A stretch of DNA of 64,000 nt from NCBI GenBank assembly GCA_001414485.1, contig LLEY01000102.1:62001-126000 (forward strand), in the 5' to 3' direction. Source of the stretch: Calycina herbarum. Taxonomy: Eukaryota; Ascomycota; Leotiomycetes; Helotiales; Pezizellaceae. Below the pieces are notes generated by a model. It saw only the letters and a program-made list of their open reading frames with translations. It did no database searches and was not told the DNA's origin. The position numbers were made by a program, and so were the translations under genes. Shown here one piece after another: positions 22,365-33,691 of the stretch. The first letter of the stretch is position 1, and each line of letters opens with the position of its first letter.

Positions 22365-25300
22365 TGCATGGTTGACTTTACTACCTGGTGGAATTAATTC
22401 TGAGAAAGGTCGTATAAGATGGTCGAAAACGCTACTATGGGATGAAGTGAAGAAGGATTTCCAAATGAAGCAGTTTCATTCCTGTCTCGTGATGAAGAAA
22501 GTTCACGGTATCGTAAAGTTTTATAGAAAGGAAATTCAAGAGAACTTACTTTGGGAAGACGGATATATCTAGACATTGCACATATTGATTTGGTCAAGGA
22601 TTTTAGTAGTAATTCTGGTGAAACTGAGAGTGATAGTTGTGGGGCTGGTATGTAACATGACTCATTTTTTCTGGAAGAAGTACTAAATCATTTAGTATAG
22701 ATCTCAATACCGAAAAATCATTTGGTGTTCATTTCTCTTTTTATCAACAGAACCTGGCGTGGCTACTACTGCGTAAGAGGTTTGAACGATCATTGTTCTC
22801 TAATACCTTTCTGTCTTACTGGGTGAAATACTCTCGGATACCCTGATTGGGAATTAAAAATAATTAAAGTTCATGAATCGATTTCCCAACTTCTTTATTT
22901 TAAATTGTCTCGAACAATATTCCTGCATCAAATCTATAATACCTCGGGAGGCATACAACAAACCAACCTTACACCTACACCGCCAACACCCCGTCCGTCA
23001 TGAGGGACCCATGAGCATCCCCTGGGTTCCACTTTATACAATGACCTCCTTCTCTATCTTGAATCCCCGTGGACGCGAGTGATAGCCGGTTTCTTCTAGT
23101 GTAAACTTCCACAGGGTTTCCAGATTCAAGGCCAAAATCCTTTGGTAAGATCTATCCAAGGCCAGTGCTGATGGATATCTTGTGCTAATTTAAGCTGCGA
23201 AATGAAACCACCGGAACAAGCGAATGAACCCCCAGCTGTGGAACTTAGGCTCTAGCTTGATATGCATCAAGGTCGAAACTCGTTTCGCGTATCCACACAG
23301 CTGCATCGTTTCTTGCAACAGCAATTCCATCTCCTCCCCCGAGACGAGTTGCTTTTTGGGAATGGGAGCGACGGTGATTCGGCCTCGGATCGCATACAGG
23401 AAAGTTGTACTGGAGGTAGTATTTGATGTATTGAAAATGTGAGAAGTCATTACAAAGTAAAAGGATGCAAATTAAAGCCTCGAAGATGGATTTCGTCTGC
23501 GAAAAATTTCCATCAGTGCCAGCACCAGGGGCTGCAGGAATTCGTAACTGCAGGCCTGAGAGATTTTCCCTTCTATTCTTATTCTAACAGTTCTGGGAGA
23601 ACGGACTTGCTATTAATCTAATTATCCTAGTCGTTTGGGATAATTGAATCGATTTTCCAAGTCTTGCTCGAACATTCAGATGAGAAGATAGCTGGCATTT
23701 TACTCTTGCCCAGTCACGGATTCCTGCACCCCCTGGTGCCAGTACCTGAAGTTATATACCTTTACATCGATTGACCACTCAAGCGTAGATGCTTTTGTAT
23801 CAGGAAAGTCCATGCCAGAACATTAAATATTGCATGTCCCAGTCTCTCTAATAATCAACGTCTGAACATCGCCAGCAGGATCGCAGAGCACCGCGTCACT
23901 CTTGCAGCAAAGACATTGTCAAGATACGAGTCTGCCGAGGGATTCGGAGTCCATAAGTACTGGCTCATTGGGTTTCCTCCTCCTTCCAATCCCACTTGGC
24001 TACCTACAACTGACCCTCGGGCCGTTGTCGGGTCCTGAAATGAGAAAATATATGTCCGGTATCTCGAATGAACCGGTTCCGCGATTTGAAGATGCTCTTC
24101 TGTTCTACCATTGTGATCTTGGTCCAACCATAACATCCTCGTTTCTAACAATAGGGACAGTGTAGCTTCTGTTATTGACTAGGAGGCTGCAGCTTATTCC
24201 TCTAGTTTTCAGGTGGCGACGAAGCCGGCAACAAATTGGCCCCCTTATCTAGGTGAACCTACTCTCTAACCCGGACTATGCTCGTTGTTTTCGGGTACGC
24301 TTGTAGCGAAGGGGTTCAGCTGCTAGGACGAGGTGTTTGGAAGATGGAGGAAGGCAGTGGCAGGACCAGCGCGATAGCGCTGAAAGTCCGAAAGTCTCGG
24401 GAATTACTCGTCAGCGAAAGTACCATGGTTGGAGGAACGGAATCAAGTATTTGCCTCCCAAAAGTGACAGGTCGGTGGCAGCGAATAGCACGTGCTAGAC
24501 TCCTATCTACATTTGGTAAGTTATCTTGGTAGTCTCTAACTGCGTAAGTGGCCCGGGTACTGTTTCTAGCCCTAGTAACGTAACAGACAATTGGAAGAGT
24601 GATATAAAGATTTGCTTGATAAAATTTGCCAAAAATGCTCCCCCAGAAAGTTTCACCTCACACAACAGGGCCTAGGAACATTCCATACTGTGCAGAATGA
24701 AGCTTTTGGGAAACAACACCATGCTTCGACGTGATACAAGATGGTGTTCATCACACGGCTGTCTCCATCTAGCTACAAATTTATGGACTTGCAAGGAAGA
24801 AAAATGGCAACAAACTGCGCTGCAGACATCCTTTCTTCCTGATAGCCAGTGCAGTGTTTGAGGCCAACCTTTAGCAGATGGTAGTTGTTACTGAAGTGGC
24901 AACTTGGCTTCAGCTGATTGCTACTCCCCGACGGCTTGGAAGTGTAGCATTTTCTTCGGGCTAGCAAAAGCAAAACAGTGGACGCAGGAATAACGCAAAC
25001 CGTAAAACATGTGACTTACCAGAGATAGATGCATTCGAGGAATTCGAGCAACGATCTTGCTCGGATGTCCCCGTATACACTCTTTCTATATTTGAACGCG
25101 CAACAAGGCCTGTCAGTGACATTCCATAAAGAAGAATCTCGAACATTCGACTCCTAAGCCTTTTGATCAGCAATAGGTAAAATCCAACAGAATCGACCCC
25201 TTCGCAGCTGGAGTGGCAACACCTGATGGCTGACCGGCAGTGTAATTTTCGAAAACGGCCTAGAGCAAGATGAATACCATGTTTACAGGTCCATGAAATC

Positions 25301-25813
25301 GTATCAGAATCCAAATTCCATGCAAACCCCCAAGAACTTGAGCCAATCGATTGCCAGGAGCGGTTCTCGAAGCGTCGCCCGCGTATCCCAGGATTCGGAG
25401 ACCCCAGATCAAAGAATCTAGCCATTCCAACCCATCCCCATCTCGCTTCCATCTCGCATCTCAGAGCCGAGGTCGTGGCTTTTCCATGACGACGATCCGT
25501 TTTTCAGGGTCTTTTCAGGACGGGATGTGCTCAAGGTTCCTAAAACAGGCCATCTACTCGAGGGTCCACTCGTACGATATTTTTTATCGCAAGGTCATTC
25601 CTTGTCTTGATCCGTGAAAAGCGGGCCCGCTTGATGAGGACCCTGCATAAGCACCCCAGCAGTGGCGTCTTTCCGTCCGCCGCCCATCGAGCTTTTGTAC
25701 TTGCGATCGTCAACCGTGAAGCACCTTTTGGGTGACGGAGGGAGACGGAGAGAGTCGGGGTCCTCCACCCAACCCAGCGATAAATATCAACCCACCAGGC
25801 CTGCACGGGAGAG
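22365..25813. other. Gene-poor spacer
   Basis: About 3.4 kb. Directly after the WD-repeat-like stop, two short plus-strand frames (to 22572, and one reading to about 22650) look mildly protein-like and could be extra 3' exons of that gene, but I found no clean junction. Elsewhere only overlapping short frames (for example 23190-23450 minus, 24961-25452 minus) without motifs. No RNA gene seen. Confidence 0.4.
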
Positions 25814-26045
25814 GCATCTTCTCCGTGTGCATCTTCTCCGTGTGCAGCATGCTGAGGAGCTGGCACCAATTGCTTCCCCAGCCTTCTTCCTCACCACGGT
25901 AGGGTATCTAGGGTATCTAGGGTATCTGGCAGGTCTTCGCGTCCAGCGAAAGCTTAGCATCCGGTCCACGGTCTAGACTGCGAAGACGATGATAAGTCTT
26001 CTGCTCACGGTGCAGACGGCGCAGACGGTGCAGACGGTGCAGACG
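25814..26045. repeat. Cluster of three different minisatellites upstream of the bHLH gene
   Basis: Three unrelated short tandem arrays lie within 232 bp. At 25814-25846 a 15-bp unit (GCATCTTCTCCGTGT) occurs twice plus 3 bases. At 25901-25927 a 9-bp unit (AGGGTATCT) occurs three times exactly. At 26012-26045 a 9-bp unit (GCAGACGGT) occurs nearly four times with one variant. They end about 150 bp before the bHLH start codon, so they lie in its likely promoter or leader. They generate repetitive but meaningless open frames on both strands. Confidence 0.9.
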
Positions 26046-26196
26046 TGTGATGTCATTGTAGCCTCTCTTTGCCCGTATCTGGTTGGCTGAGAAAAGGATC
26101 AAAACACCTTTTTACTATATATAGTGTCTGGACCCTTATTTTCAAAATGGTGGCAAGACGAACTTCTATCGCAATTCACTTCCTCTTACCTCAACC

Positions 26197-27229
26197 ATGC
26201 TCTCCAATCTCAATCAGATTTCTCCATTCGAGTTCGATCCTCTCTGGATGGACGATGCTCAGGTATGTGCCTTCCAACCTCGACCCATTGCTCAATGCTA
26301 ATCCATGTCCTGTCCAGGCTTATGAAGATGCCCTAGCTAGCCCAACAAGTCCCTTGCCATATGATATCAGCAACACCAGCGACATGTACACGGATTGGAT
26401 GACGGCATCTTCACCAACTTCATGGGCTGAAGGCTTATACGCAAACGAACAGCTTTCCTCAAGTTCCAGCACTGAGGTCAGCCCTTTCGACGAGGCCCCA
26501 TGGAGTCCGTTTGAAGAAAACTTTGTTACCGCCGCAGCTCTCGAAGAAGGCATCGAATCCATGGACTTTGCAGCCAGGCCACAACTCAACACGCAAGGGA
26601 GCACAAATGTCAACGGGTTTAGTTTGAAATGGCCTCCCCGAAAGCAAAACTCGACGGCAGGCAGCGAGGGGTGGGCCGAGAGTCCGTCGACCAAACACGC
26701 TCGTTCAGAAGAGAACTACCCCCAAATGAACTTTAATCTTGACATCGTCTCGTATACCGCAAACGTGGAAACGAATCAAGAACCACAAGAGACAGCAGCT
26801 ACCCCTGGGTCATCATCGAAAGCACCGCGAGCAAAACGTGCCAAAAAGGAACCTGGCGCCCCCACACGGGCATACTCCACTCGCACAAAATCAACAAACT
26901 CCGAATCGAGACCAAAGCTGCGGACCGGGTCATCTGCAAGTCCGGCAAGCCCGGCAGAGTCTCGCACCAACCACAACATGATCGAGAAGCAGTACCGAAA
27001 CCGATTGAACCTGCAGTTCGAATCCCTACTCGAGACTCTTCCGAAGGGGTTACAGGACGAAAAGAGAGTTGGAAAAGCAGAGGTGTTGATTCATGCGAAT
27101 CAATATATACAAAAGTTAGAGAAGGATCTGAGACTACTCGAGGAGAAGAACCTTGGGCTTGAGGGATGTGTTAAGGACATGGAGAGGAGATGGGTAGGAA
27201 GATCTCGGGAAAATAATAATGATGATTGA
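26197..27229 (+). CDS. SREBP-type bHLH transcription factor without membrane segments
   Basis: Nuclear DNA-binding regulator. Exon 1 is 26197-26262 (MLSNLNQISPFEFDPLWMDD...), intron 26263-26317 (55 nt, branch GCTAAT), exon 2 26318-27229; 325 residues. Residues 1-150 are acidic and Ser/Thr-rich, a plausible activation domain. Residues 190-235 are basic and disordered (KAPRAKRAKK). The bHLH begins at about residue 240 with HNMIEKQYRNRLNLQFESLL, then a short loop and a second helix (KAEVLIHANQYIQKLEKDLR) that runs into a leucine-heptad coil to about residue 310. The tyrosine in EKQYRNRLN replaces the arginine of ordinary bHLH proteins; it is the hallmark of SREBP-type factors, which can bind sterol elements as well as E-boxes. 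There are no transmembrane helices, so this is not a membrane-tethered, cleavage-activated SREBP. Whether it acts in sterol, hypoxia or developmental control cannot be told from sequence. The ATG at 26197 gives the best N-terminus. Confidence 0.9.
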
Positions 27230-29420
27230 TGACTGAACAACCCAGGCGGTTGATTTTGATGAAGGTTAATGAATGGTTCTGGGTTTAGCGTAGATTTTCG
27301 TATTATTGAGCGAGAAGGCGTTTGGAATGGAGCGAAAGTTAGTTAGTTGTTCTTCCATTTTAGTCACAAAAATATGATATCTAATGAATTAAAAATAACC
27401 CTAACTAGAAGGAAAAATTTGAGAGTTTCAAAATGACCTCGGCTCAGATGACTTTGAATTGGCAGGTGTGCCCTTAGAAATGCCGAGGAATAACATCCAC
27501 GTGATCTACATACAGATAGTCTAAACTCACAGACCAACTCGCTAAATCTACCCTCCTAGCTTCGGATGGTCCGGCGGCCGAGACGACACTCGATTTTTCA
27601 ACACCAACAGCGAGATGTCTCCGAATTGTCTCCTCCTTGGGCTCAGTTCCTGCGAACGATCGTTTTCATCTTGTCGAGTACGGTTTGGGACATTTTCATT
27701 TGGTTCGCACTGCAGGTGGTTACTAACCAAGATGACTAGTCACTTGGGAAATATCCAAGGAAAGATCCATTGGATACCCAGTCAAGCTCGTCTTGTCAAT
27801 TATTATGGTGCCAGCGATGACGATTGCCTCATCCACTTGATGCATCCACTCGATGCACGTCGTCGGATTTCACTCGCGGGTGGATTCAACAAGAATGGCA
27901 CTTCGGGAGTGAGCACCAATTGCCAGGAAGCGGATACAGTAAATGTTGGGATTTTGGCATCGATCGCATGAGACATGCTGTGGAGATTCTCTCCGACAGC
28001 ATACGGCTTCACCATGCGGTATGATGAGGCAACGAAGACACGAAAGGTGCGATAAACTCCATGAGTAGCTCAATAATCAAGCCTTTGTCAGAAACCCCTT
28101 TCTACCAACCGGCTCCCACCTCGAACTGCGATTCTTTCATTTGCAATTCAGCGAGGGCTATGTCTATCCACACAAGCAGGGAATTATTCTTTCGTTTTGA
28201 TTGAGCATGTTGGAGTTCCGTATATTTAGGCTCAGTTGTCGCCTGGCAAGATTGGAGTCCATCCCAAGGACCAACATCAGTATGGCTAGTGCTATGGTGT
28301 GCTTGCAAAATGGTTGGCATAGACCAGCTAGTTTGTTCTCAGCGCTGTTTGTTCTTCTGCTTTGGCATCCCAGAAAATAATGATACTGAAGATTCAAGTG
28401 TGAAGCGCAAGAGATCCAGCAATTTCCCCTCTGCGTATCAAGTCTCCCTGAAAGCTTCGAAGATTTCTATTTTGTTCGCATACTTGTTTCAATTATCCTA
28501 AAGTCTTCAAGACGTGAATTTCCTGCCCCAGATGTTCAAATAGATTCATTACATCCGGAGCAACTCTCGGGCGCTGTGTATTACTAGCTTCCACGTGCAA
28601 TTCTCCCAACAAACCTCAAAATTCCAAGCGCTCATCTTGTATTTTTTAATATTTCACTGTTAAACTCAGTCTATAATTTCGTCTTGGAGATTCCTCATCA
28701 CCACCCTCGATAAAATCGAAAGCAACGTTGATGTTACGGGTGCACAGAGTAATTGCTTGGGAACTTGGATATGTCAACTCTTTTTCCCGAGGAAAACGAG
28801 AGAGAAATAAGAGGGTTACAATGAAGCAAGAAGAAGGCTATCCATAGTTTCCTCCTTATAAGTAAAAATCTTCGTGGAATACTTTCTTTTAGCATCTCCT
28901 GTTTATGCATGCAAATCCAATTATAGAAACACGATGATTTATTGGGGGCGGAAAACTCGCGTAATTTCCACTCGTCTTGGCGGACCAATCATCTTCGCAT
29001 TCTCGGACTTTTGGAATCACGTTGAACCTCCACCACGTCCCTCTCACACCAGAAAAAAACCATCTTACATGCTAAGAACTAGTGAGCGAAGCTTGAGTCC
29101 TTTATAATAAGCTGCAGCCGCGTACATTGTTTTAAGAGGTCCCTATGCTAGCGCCACGCGCCGTAAAACAGAAGGGGGCTCAACTGTTAGAGATCTGACA
29201 ATCCTCTAGTAAGGCTGACAACACCGCCACCTTTCAAAAGATAGTGAAGTGCTGTGTTCCCCGATCTTGAAGTGTCTTTTCTTTCCCTCTATCACTCTTT
29301 TTGTCATGAGCAAGTTTTAATGCGATTTGACTGTTTTCCTTACTCCCTCAGATTTACATTCCTTCGTCTCTCTCCCTTCCAATCATTACATGTTATCTTA
29401 ACAGAAATCCCTCACTGTCT
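27230..29420. other. Spacer between the bHLH and GT32 genes
   Basis: About 2.2 kb without a supported gene. Frames such as 27615-27971 plus and 27803-28015 minus overlap and have no motif. The right end is T- and C-rich, as expected for the GT32 promoter and leader. Nothing else recognised. Confidence 0.45.
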
Positions 29421-29450
29421 CTTCCGCCTCACTCCGCCTCACTCCGCCTC
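29421..29450 (+). repeat. Decamer tandem repeat in the GT32 leader
   Basis: A 10-bp unit (ACTCCGCCTC) is present three times in a row, the first copy imperfect, ending only 5 bp before the ATG at 29456. It probably lies in the 5' UTR. It may be slippage-prone; any effect on translation is speculation. Confidence 0.85.
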
Positions 29451-29455
29451 AAAAA

Positions 29456-30708
29456 ATGTTACCCCGATACATAACTGTTATCCTCCTCGTACTTCCTCTG
29501 TACTATGTCACGACTCGGGTGAATCATTTCTACCGTTTATTCCATGAACATTCCGGTATCGCCATCACACAAGAGGAAATAGTGCTTGCTCACAACTTTT
29601 CCAATTCTTCGAAAGTTGAATTTGGGAAGGATCATTATCATAAACAGGTCGTTCCAAAAATTATCCATCAGGTTTGGCATGACTGGAATGGGGGCAAGGA
29701 TCGGGATTTAGATAATCGAACTTTGCCGCGGGATTGGGATGTTTTGAGAGCGACTTGCAAGGTCAAGAATCCGGAGTGGGAGTTCAAAGTATGTTTTATG
29801 CCCAAGATCTTTGTATTCCTAGCTATAAGGTGAGTGTTTTGGGTGCCATGGCTGAGGCTGACATTCTTTATAGTTATGGACTGAAAAAGCATCGAGGGAT
29901 TTCATTGCACGGAACTACTCGTGGTTTCTCAAAACCTACGACGGATACAAGTATCCCGTTCAGAGAGCTGATACAGTACGCTATTTCTTGATTCGACATT
30001 ACGGAGGAATCTATCTTGATCTAGATAATGTAAGCTCGTCCCAAATCTCCCGCAACCCCCCACCAGAAATTCTCCAGAAACCACAACCACGAGTCAATTT
30101 TCCTTCAACCACTAACACCCCACCAGGGCTGCAAATCACCCCTAACCCCCCTCCTCTACTACCCCGCTTTCCTAACCGACGGAGCTACGCGCTCCCTCTA
30201 CAACAACATTCTAGGCGGAACCCCAAACCACCCTTTCTACACCCTCCTAACAAACTCCCTCATATCCTACGATTACAACTATCTCTTCCCTTACCTAACA
30301 GTCGCCTATGCAAGCGGACAATGGTTTGAAACCGCCATTTGGGAGGATTACCATGCTCTCGTTGCTCTTGCTGAAAAACAAGAATTCATTGGTGAGAATT
30401 TAGATCGGGAGATTAAAGGTGGGAATGGAAATGCGACGAGAGGAGATATGAGATTACATCGCGTCATGATGGAGGAGAGTAAGGAGGAAGATTGGGTTTT
30501 CTTTACGAAGGGACGGGGTGGGAGTTGGGTTAATTGGGATAATATTCTGTTTGGGTGGGTGGAGGATCATGTTCTTTTTGTGCCGGTTGTTTTGTTTGGT
30601 GGGGTTTTCGTGTTGTGGGTTGGAGTATCGAAGTTCTCACAGTGTTTTAGAAGGAGAACGAAGAGGGGTTATGAGAAAGTTAGGGGGAAGGAGGATGATG
30701 AGGTTTGA
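29456..30708 (+). CDS. GT32 inositolphosphoceramide mannosyltransferase (Sur1/Csh1-like)
   Basis: Golgi type II membrane glycosyltransferase expected to add mannose to inositolphosphoceramide, making MIPC. Exons 29456-29788, 29874-30029 and 30127-30708 join in frame to 356 residues. Residues about 4-19 form an N-terminal membrane anchor (YITVILLVLPLYYV). The catalytic domain starts at VPKIIHQVWHDWNGG, continues with LWTEKASRDFI and YPVQRADTVRYFLIRHYGG, and contains the DXD metal motif in IYLDLDNGC. Then come PNHPFYTLLTNSL and ASGQWFETAIWEDYH, all typical of the Sur1/Imt branch of GT32 rather than Och1. A second hydrophobic segment (VLFVPVVLFGGVFVLWVGV, about 312-330) near the C-terminus also matches that branch, whose members are about 350-390 residues. 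The DXD exon ends exactly at the 30029/30030 intron. Lipid assignment is inference from the branch. Confidence 0.93.
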
Positions 30709-31039
30709 GAGAATTTATTGTTATACAATTTTTAGAAAAATATTATTAGACTAGAGGTAACCTGGGGTAATCAAGAAACCGTCTCTCTACCTAGCGAGAT
30801 AGCTCTTTACTTGTACCTGTATCTCTCTAATTTAAACATCTATTCAGCCTGCTCGTCAAAGGAGTATTCTGGCTTCTCACTAGCATTTCTGGACTTTGAC
30901 CTAATTAAACTTAATTAACTTTGACATCTCATTTTGCCTTGACATGGTCACATCGGATCACTCTAGCCATCGCATCCGCTGTTTCGCTTGATCATTTAAC
31001 AACTCTTGTTTCTCGACGATACAAGCACATTTTACCGAC
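30709..31039. other. 3' flank of GT32
   Basis: Ordinary spacer holding the presumed 3' UTR of the mannosyltransferase. No gene or repeat recognised. Confidence 0.4.
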
Positions 31040-31490
31040 GGTTTTTGACGTAGCTAGCCAAAAGACTCAAATACTACTTTATCTCGCCAATTAGAGTGCC
31101 GGTAGTTAGTAGAGTTAGTAATATAGACTCGAGTATTTAATAGAATAGAATATATTATATTGTTTACTAATTTCTTTTAAAATTCTTAGCTTTAATTTCA
31201 TTTAATATTAAAGTATAATAAAGAGATCTAAGAGTATTTATATATAATATATCTAAACTTATACTAAATATATCTTTATAAGAAATAGACTTTATAGTAC
31301 TATTATATACTTAATTTTATATATATATATAATAGATTATATATTCTATTCCTCTTCGGCGTTTTTAATAGAATTAAGAGAATTCGAGGCTAAGTATATT
31401 ATAGCTACCGAGGCTCCTAGTAGACAAAAAGGCGGGATTTATCCCGACTACCCCGCGATAACTAAAACATCATAGAAACGTATAATTTAC
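31040..31490. repeat. Isolated AT-rich, RIP-like repeat remnant
   Basis: A 450-bp block dominated by TA, TAT and ATA, with almost no CA or TG in its core, set in otherwise normal sequence. Its composition matches the RIP-mutated block that begins at 33,442. No LTR ends or coding motif can be seen, so its family is unknown. Its edges are approximate. It lies upstream of the broken AN1-APH gene, so that gene is hemmed in by mutated repeat on both sides. Confidence 0.65.
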
Positions 31491-31810
31491 TAGGATTCGT
31501 CGGTGTGTGTCGGTGTGATATTAGTAATGTTAGTGATGTTGGTGATAACCTACATCTAATAAGTTAGGAATGTCGCGATTGGTCTTGCTTCCGGCACTAG
31601 CACCTGATAACTTTTCGAAATGTGGAACAGGTAAGTAGGCTGGCTGGCTGCAACCTGAGACATCAAATATGCAGCAAGGGTGATCTGTTGGTTAACGACT
31701 GGATATTGCATTAGAATTCTCTTCGGGCAAGCTAGGTAGCGTTTACATAGTCAAACCGACTCCCCTTTCCTTTCTTTGAAAACCACGGTCCTCAATCAAC
31801 CAACTCCAAT
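31491..31810 (+). promoter_or_regulatory. Upstream region of the AN1-APH gene
   Basis: About 320 bp of normal composition between the AT-rich remnant and the AN1-APH start; presumably the promoter. No specific site can be assigned. Confidence 0.35.
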
Positions 31811-33227
31811 ATGAAGTGGTCTTGTGCGCTTCAGCCATGTGATCTGCCGGCTTTGAGGGCGCTCTATGGACAGTGCGAACTTTGCCACCGACATTTCTGC
31901 ATGAAACATGTGGTGTCAGCGCTGCATACTTGTCCTACAAAAGAGGTTTGAATGGGCGTAACAATACTTGAACAAGGCCAGAATGTCTGACATGGTTACA
32001 GGATATCCACGCGATATACATATCTGGAGACCCAGCTAAGCTCAAAAATCTAAACTCGGTCCGACGAACTGCGGGCGAAAAGGTGATCTCTAGATTGTTA
32101 GAAACTATCAATTACGATGCCCTTTGCGTGCGTGCGGAGACTTTACGTGGTGGGATCAAATGTACTGTCAATCTCCCATCAGCCGATCAAGCATACTTTA
32201 ACTTTGACGTCCTTGGTGGGTGTAACTACCATGGCTCGATCGTGTTTGAAGACGGCAAAACTTGGTTGGCAAGGTTCAGACTCCCAAATCACAACGAACC
32301 TCCATTACAGGAGAGGAACTTCGATAGACGTAGTGAGTTTGCAACATATTGTTTCCTTGCTAGAACTACTGTTCCAGTCCCTGAGGTGTACGACTGTGCT
32401 GATGACGACGATCCTATGAATCTTGTTGGCGCTGGGTACATTCTGCTTGAAAAGCTAGCGGGGAAGCCATTAGCCTGGCATAAAGCAAGCGAGGTGCAGA
32501 AAGAAAAGTTCTCTCGTCAGTTAGCAGATATTTATGCCAACCTGGAACAGCATTCTCTCAATGGGCTAGGACGTCTACAGCTCTCGTCTGTGGGGCTACC
32601 AGAAGCCGGACCAGCCTTTTTCGACTATGGCTCGAGCGGAAACTTGATCCCATTCGGCTCATTCAGTCATTCGAACGACTACTACACAGCCCTGATTCAG
32701 CAGAAAATCCAGCTTATCAAAACCGGGGAGATCGTATCTTCTGCACCTCTTGATCAATACCTTGTCTATATGAGTCTCCTTGACTCCCACCAAATGAGTC
32801 AGGTCCTTTTTTCCTCCGTCATGTGGATTCTAGAGACGCGAATTTCTTAGTCGATGATGACTACAACATCACTGGCATCATCGACTGGGAGCTGGCCATT
32901 TTTACTTCAAAAGGCGCGGCATTCCAATCGCCTCTCTTGCTGTACAATTTGGGCGAACTGTACCATAAAGATCTCTCAACGCCAAGCGAAGATGAAAAGC
33001 GCCTTTCTAAGATCTTGCTGGAGCAAGGGGCAGTTGAGCTTTCTGCAATGGCTAAGCAAAAACTGCATTTTAGAGTTGATCAAGTCATTGAGACTGATCC
33101 TTTCGATCGGCAAAATTTTGTGAGGCTTTTCAGTGGGTGGTGGAAAGTCACTAATGGGGTGGAAACATTCGATTGGGATACGTGGTACAAGCAGGCACTT
33201 GACAAGTATGGTGATGGAGGACTATGA
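31811..33227 (+). pseudogene. AN1 zinc finger fused to APH-like phosphotransferase, broken by a frameshift
   Basis: Exon 1 31811-31945 encodes an AN1-type zinc finger: CALQPC, then CELCHRHFCMKH and HTC, giving the C-x4-C, C-x2-C-x4-C-x2-H, H-x-C ligand order. A 56-nt intron leads to exon 2 (from 32002), a protein-kinase-like fold of the aminoglycoside phosphotransferase family: NYHGSIVFEDGKTWLARFR (nucleotide lobe), VPVPEVYDC, GYILLEKLAGK, then the catalytic-loop region HVDSRDANFLVDDDYN and the metal site IIDWE. Between about 32790 and 32810 the frame shifts. The N-terminal frame runs to a stop at 32850, while the catalytic loop is read in the frame that ends at 33227. No intron of sensible size fits. 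One base appears to have been lost near the CCTTTTTTCC run. Fungal AN1-APH proteins are widespread, but their substrates are not established to my knowledge. Without the C-terminal frame the kinase would be inactive. Confidence 0.85.
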
Positions 33228-33441
33228 GAATCGGTGGGTTTTTCCAGTTTACATGCTTTGATTCACATCCAGACAGCTTTTCACTTTTTAAGTCAATTAA
33301 AAGATGCCGTGCATTACTTAAAGCTCCTGCAACAACCTGAGGTCAAGCGCGGGGAGATTTATGGCATCTGCAACGATGCCATGCCATCCAGACCACGCGC
33401 ATTAGTAGATGAGAGACAGAAGCTCCAGCTTTTCGTTGATA

Positions 33442-33686
33442 TAAGTAGTTAAGACTATAGAGTTAACTTCTTAAGTAGAATATAGGCTCTAGAAATCAGG
33501 TTTCTAGTTTTCTATATATACTTATCTATTTCCTCTTTCGAAAGTTCTAATAAATCCCTATATCTTATCTTATTTAGGCTTAAGTATTCGTAGATCTACC
33601 TCTAATAAGTTAGATACTAACTCTAACAACTCTAATAAACTTGTTAATAGTAGTAATTTATATTCTACTTAAAAAGGTAATTTATA
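33442..33686 (-). mobile_element. Element E5, left fragment (Ty3/Gypsy, truncated)
   Basis: The reverse complement of this stretch aligns by eye with internal E4 sequence at about 59,180-59,400 (shared stretches around TTATATTCTACTTAAA and the GATTTCTAGAG region). It continues at 52,011 on the far side of E1, so E1 landed inside it. Its left edge near 33,442 abuts normal-composition sequence just downstream of the AN1-APH relic and has no LTR, so the 3' two thirds of E5 are missing. The edge is accurate to about 10 bp. Confidence 0.75.
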
Positions 33687-33691
33687 ATCTA
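33687..33691 (+). repeat. Target-site duplication of E1 (left copy)
   Basis: ATCTA directly before the E1 left LTR; the same five bases occur at 52,006-52,010 directly after the right LTR. This proves that the two LTRs belong to one insertion despite the 18-kb distance. Confidence 0.92.

Noticed and set aside
25901..25927. Telomere-like repeat
   Set aside because: AGGGTATCT is not TTAGGG, has only three copies, and lies between genes far from any contig end.
25540..26102. Proteins with repeated GEDAH, RYP or LHR units
   Set aside because: These are translations of the minisatellite arrays at 25814-26045 on both strands, not conserved proteins.
1..33230. Biosynthetic or defence gene cluster in the gene-bearing half
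   Set aside because: The genes are unrelated housekeeping, wall and transport functions with long spacers and mixed strands; no core synthase, cytochrome P450 or linked regulator was seen.
33234..33452. Small gene after the AN1-APH relic
   Set aside because: No motif, a composition-driven frame running into the truncated E5 boundary.
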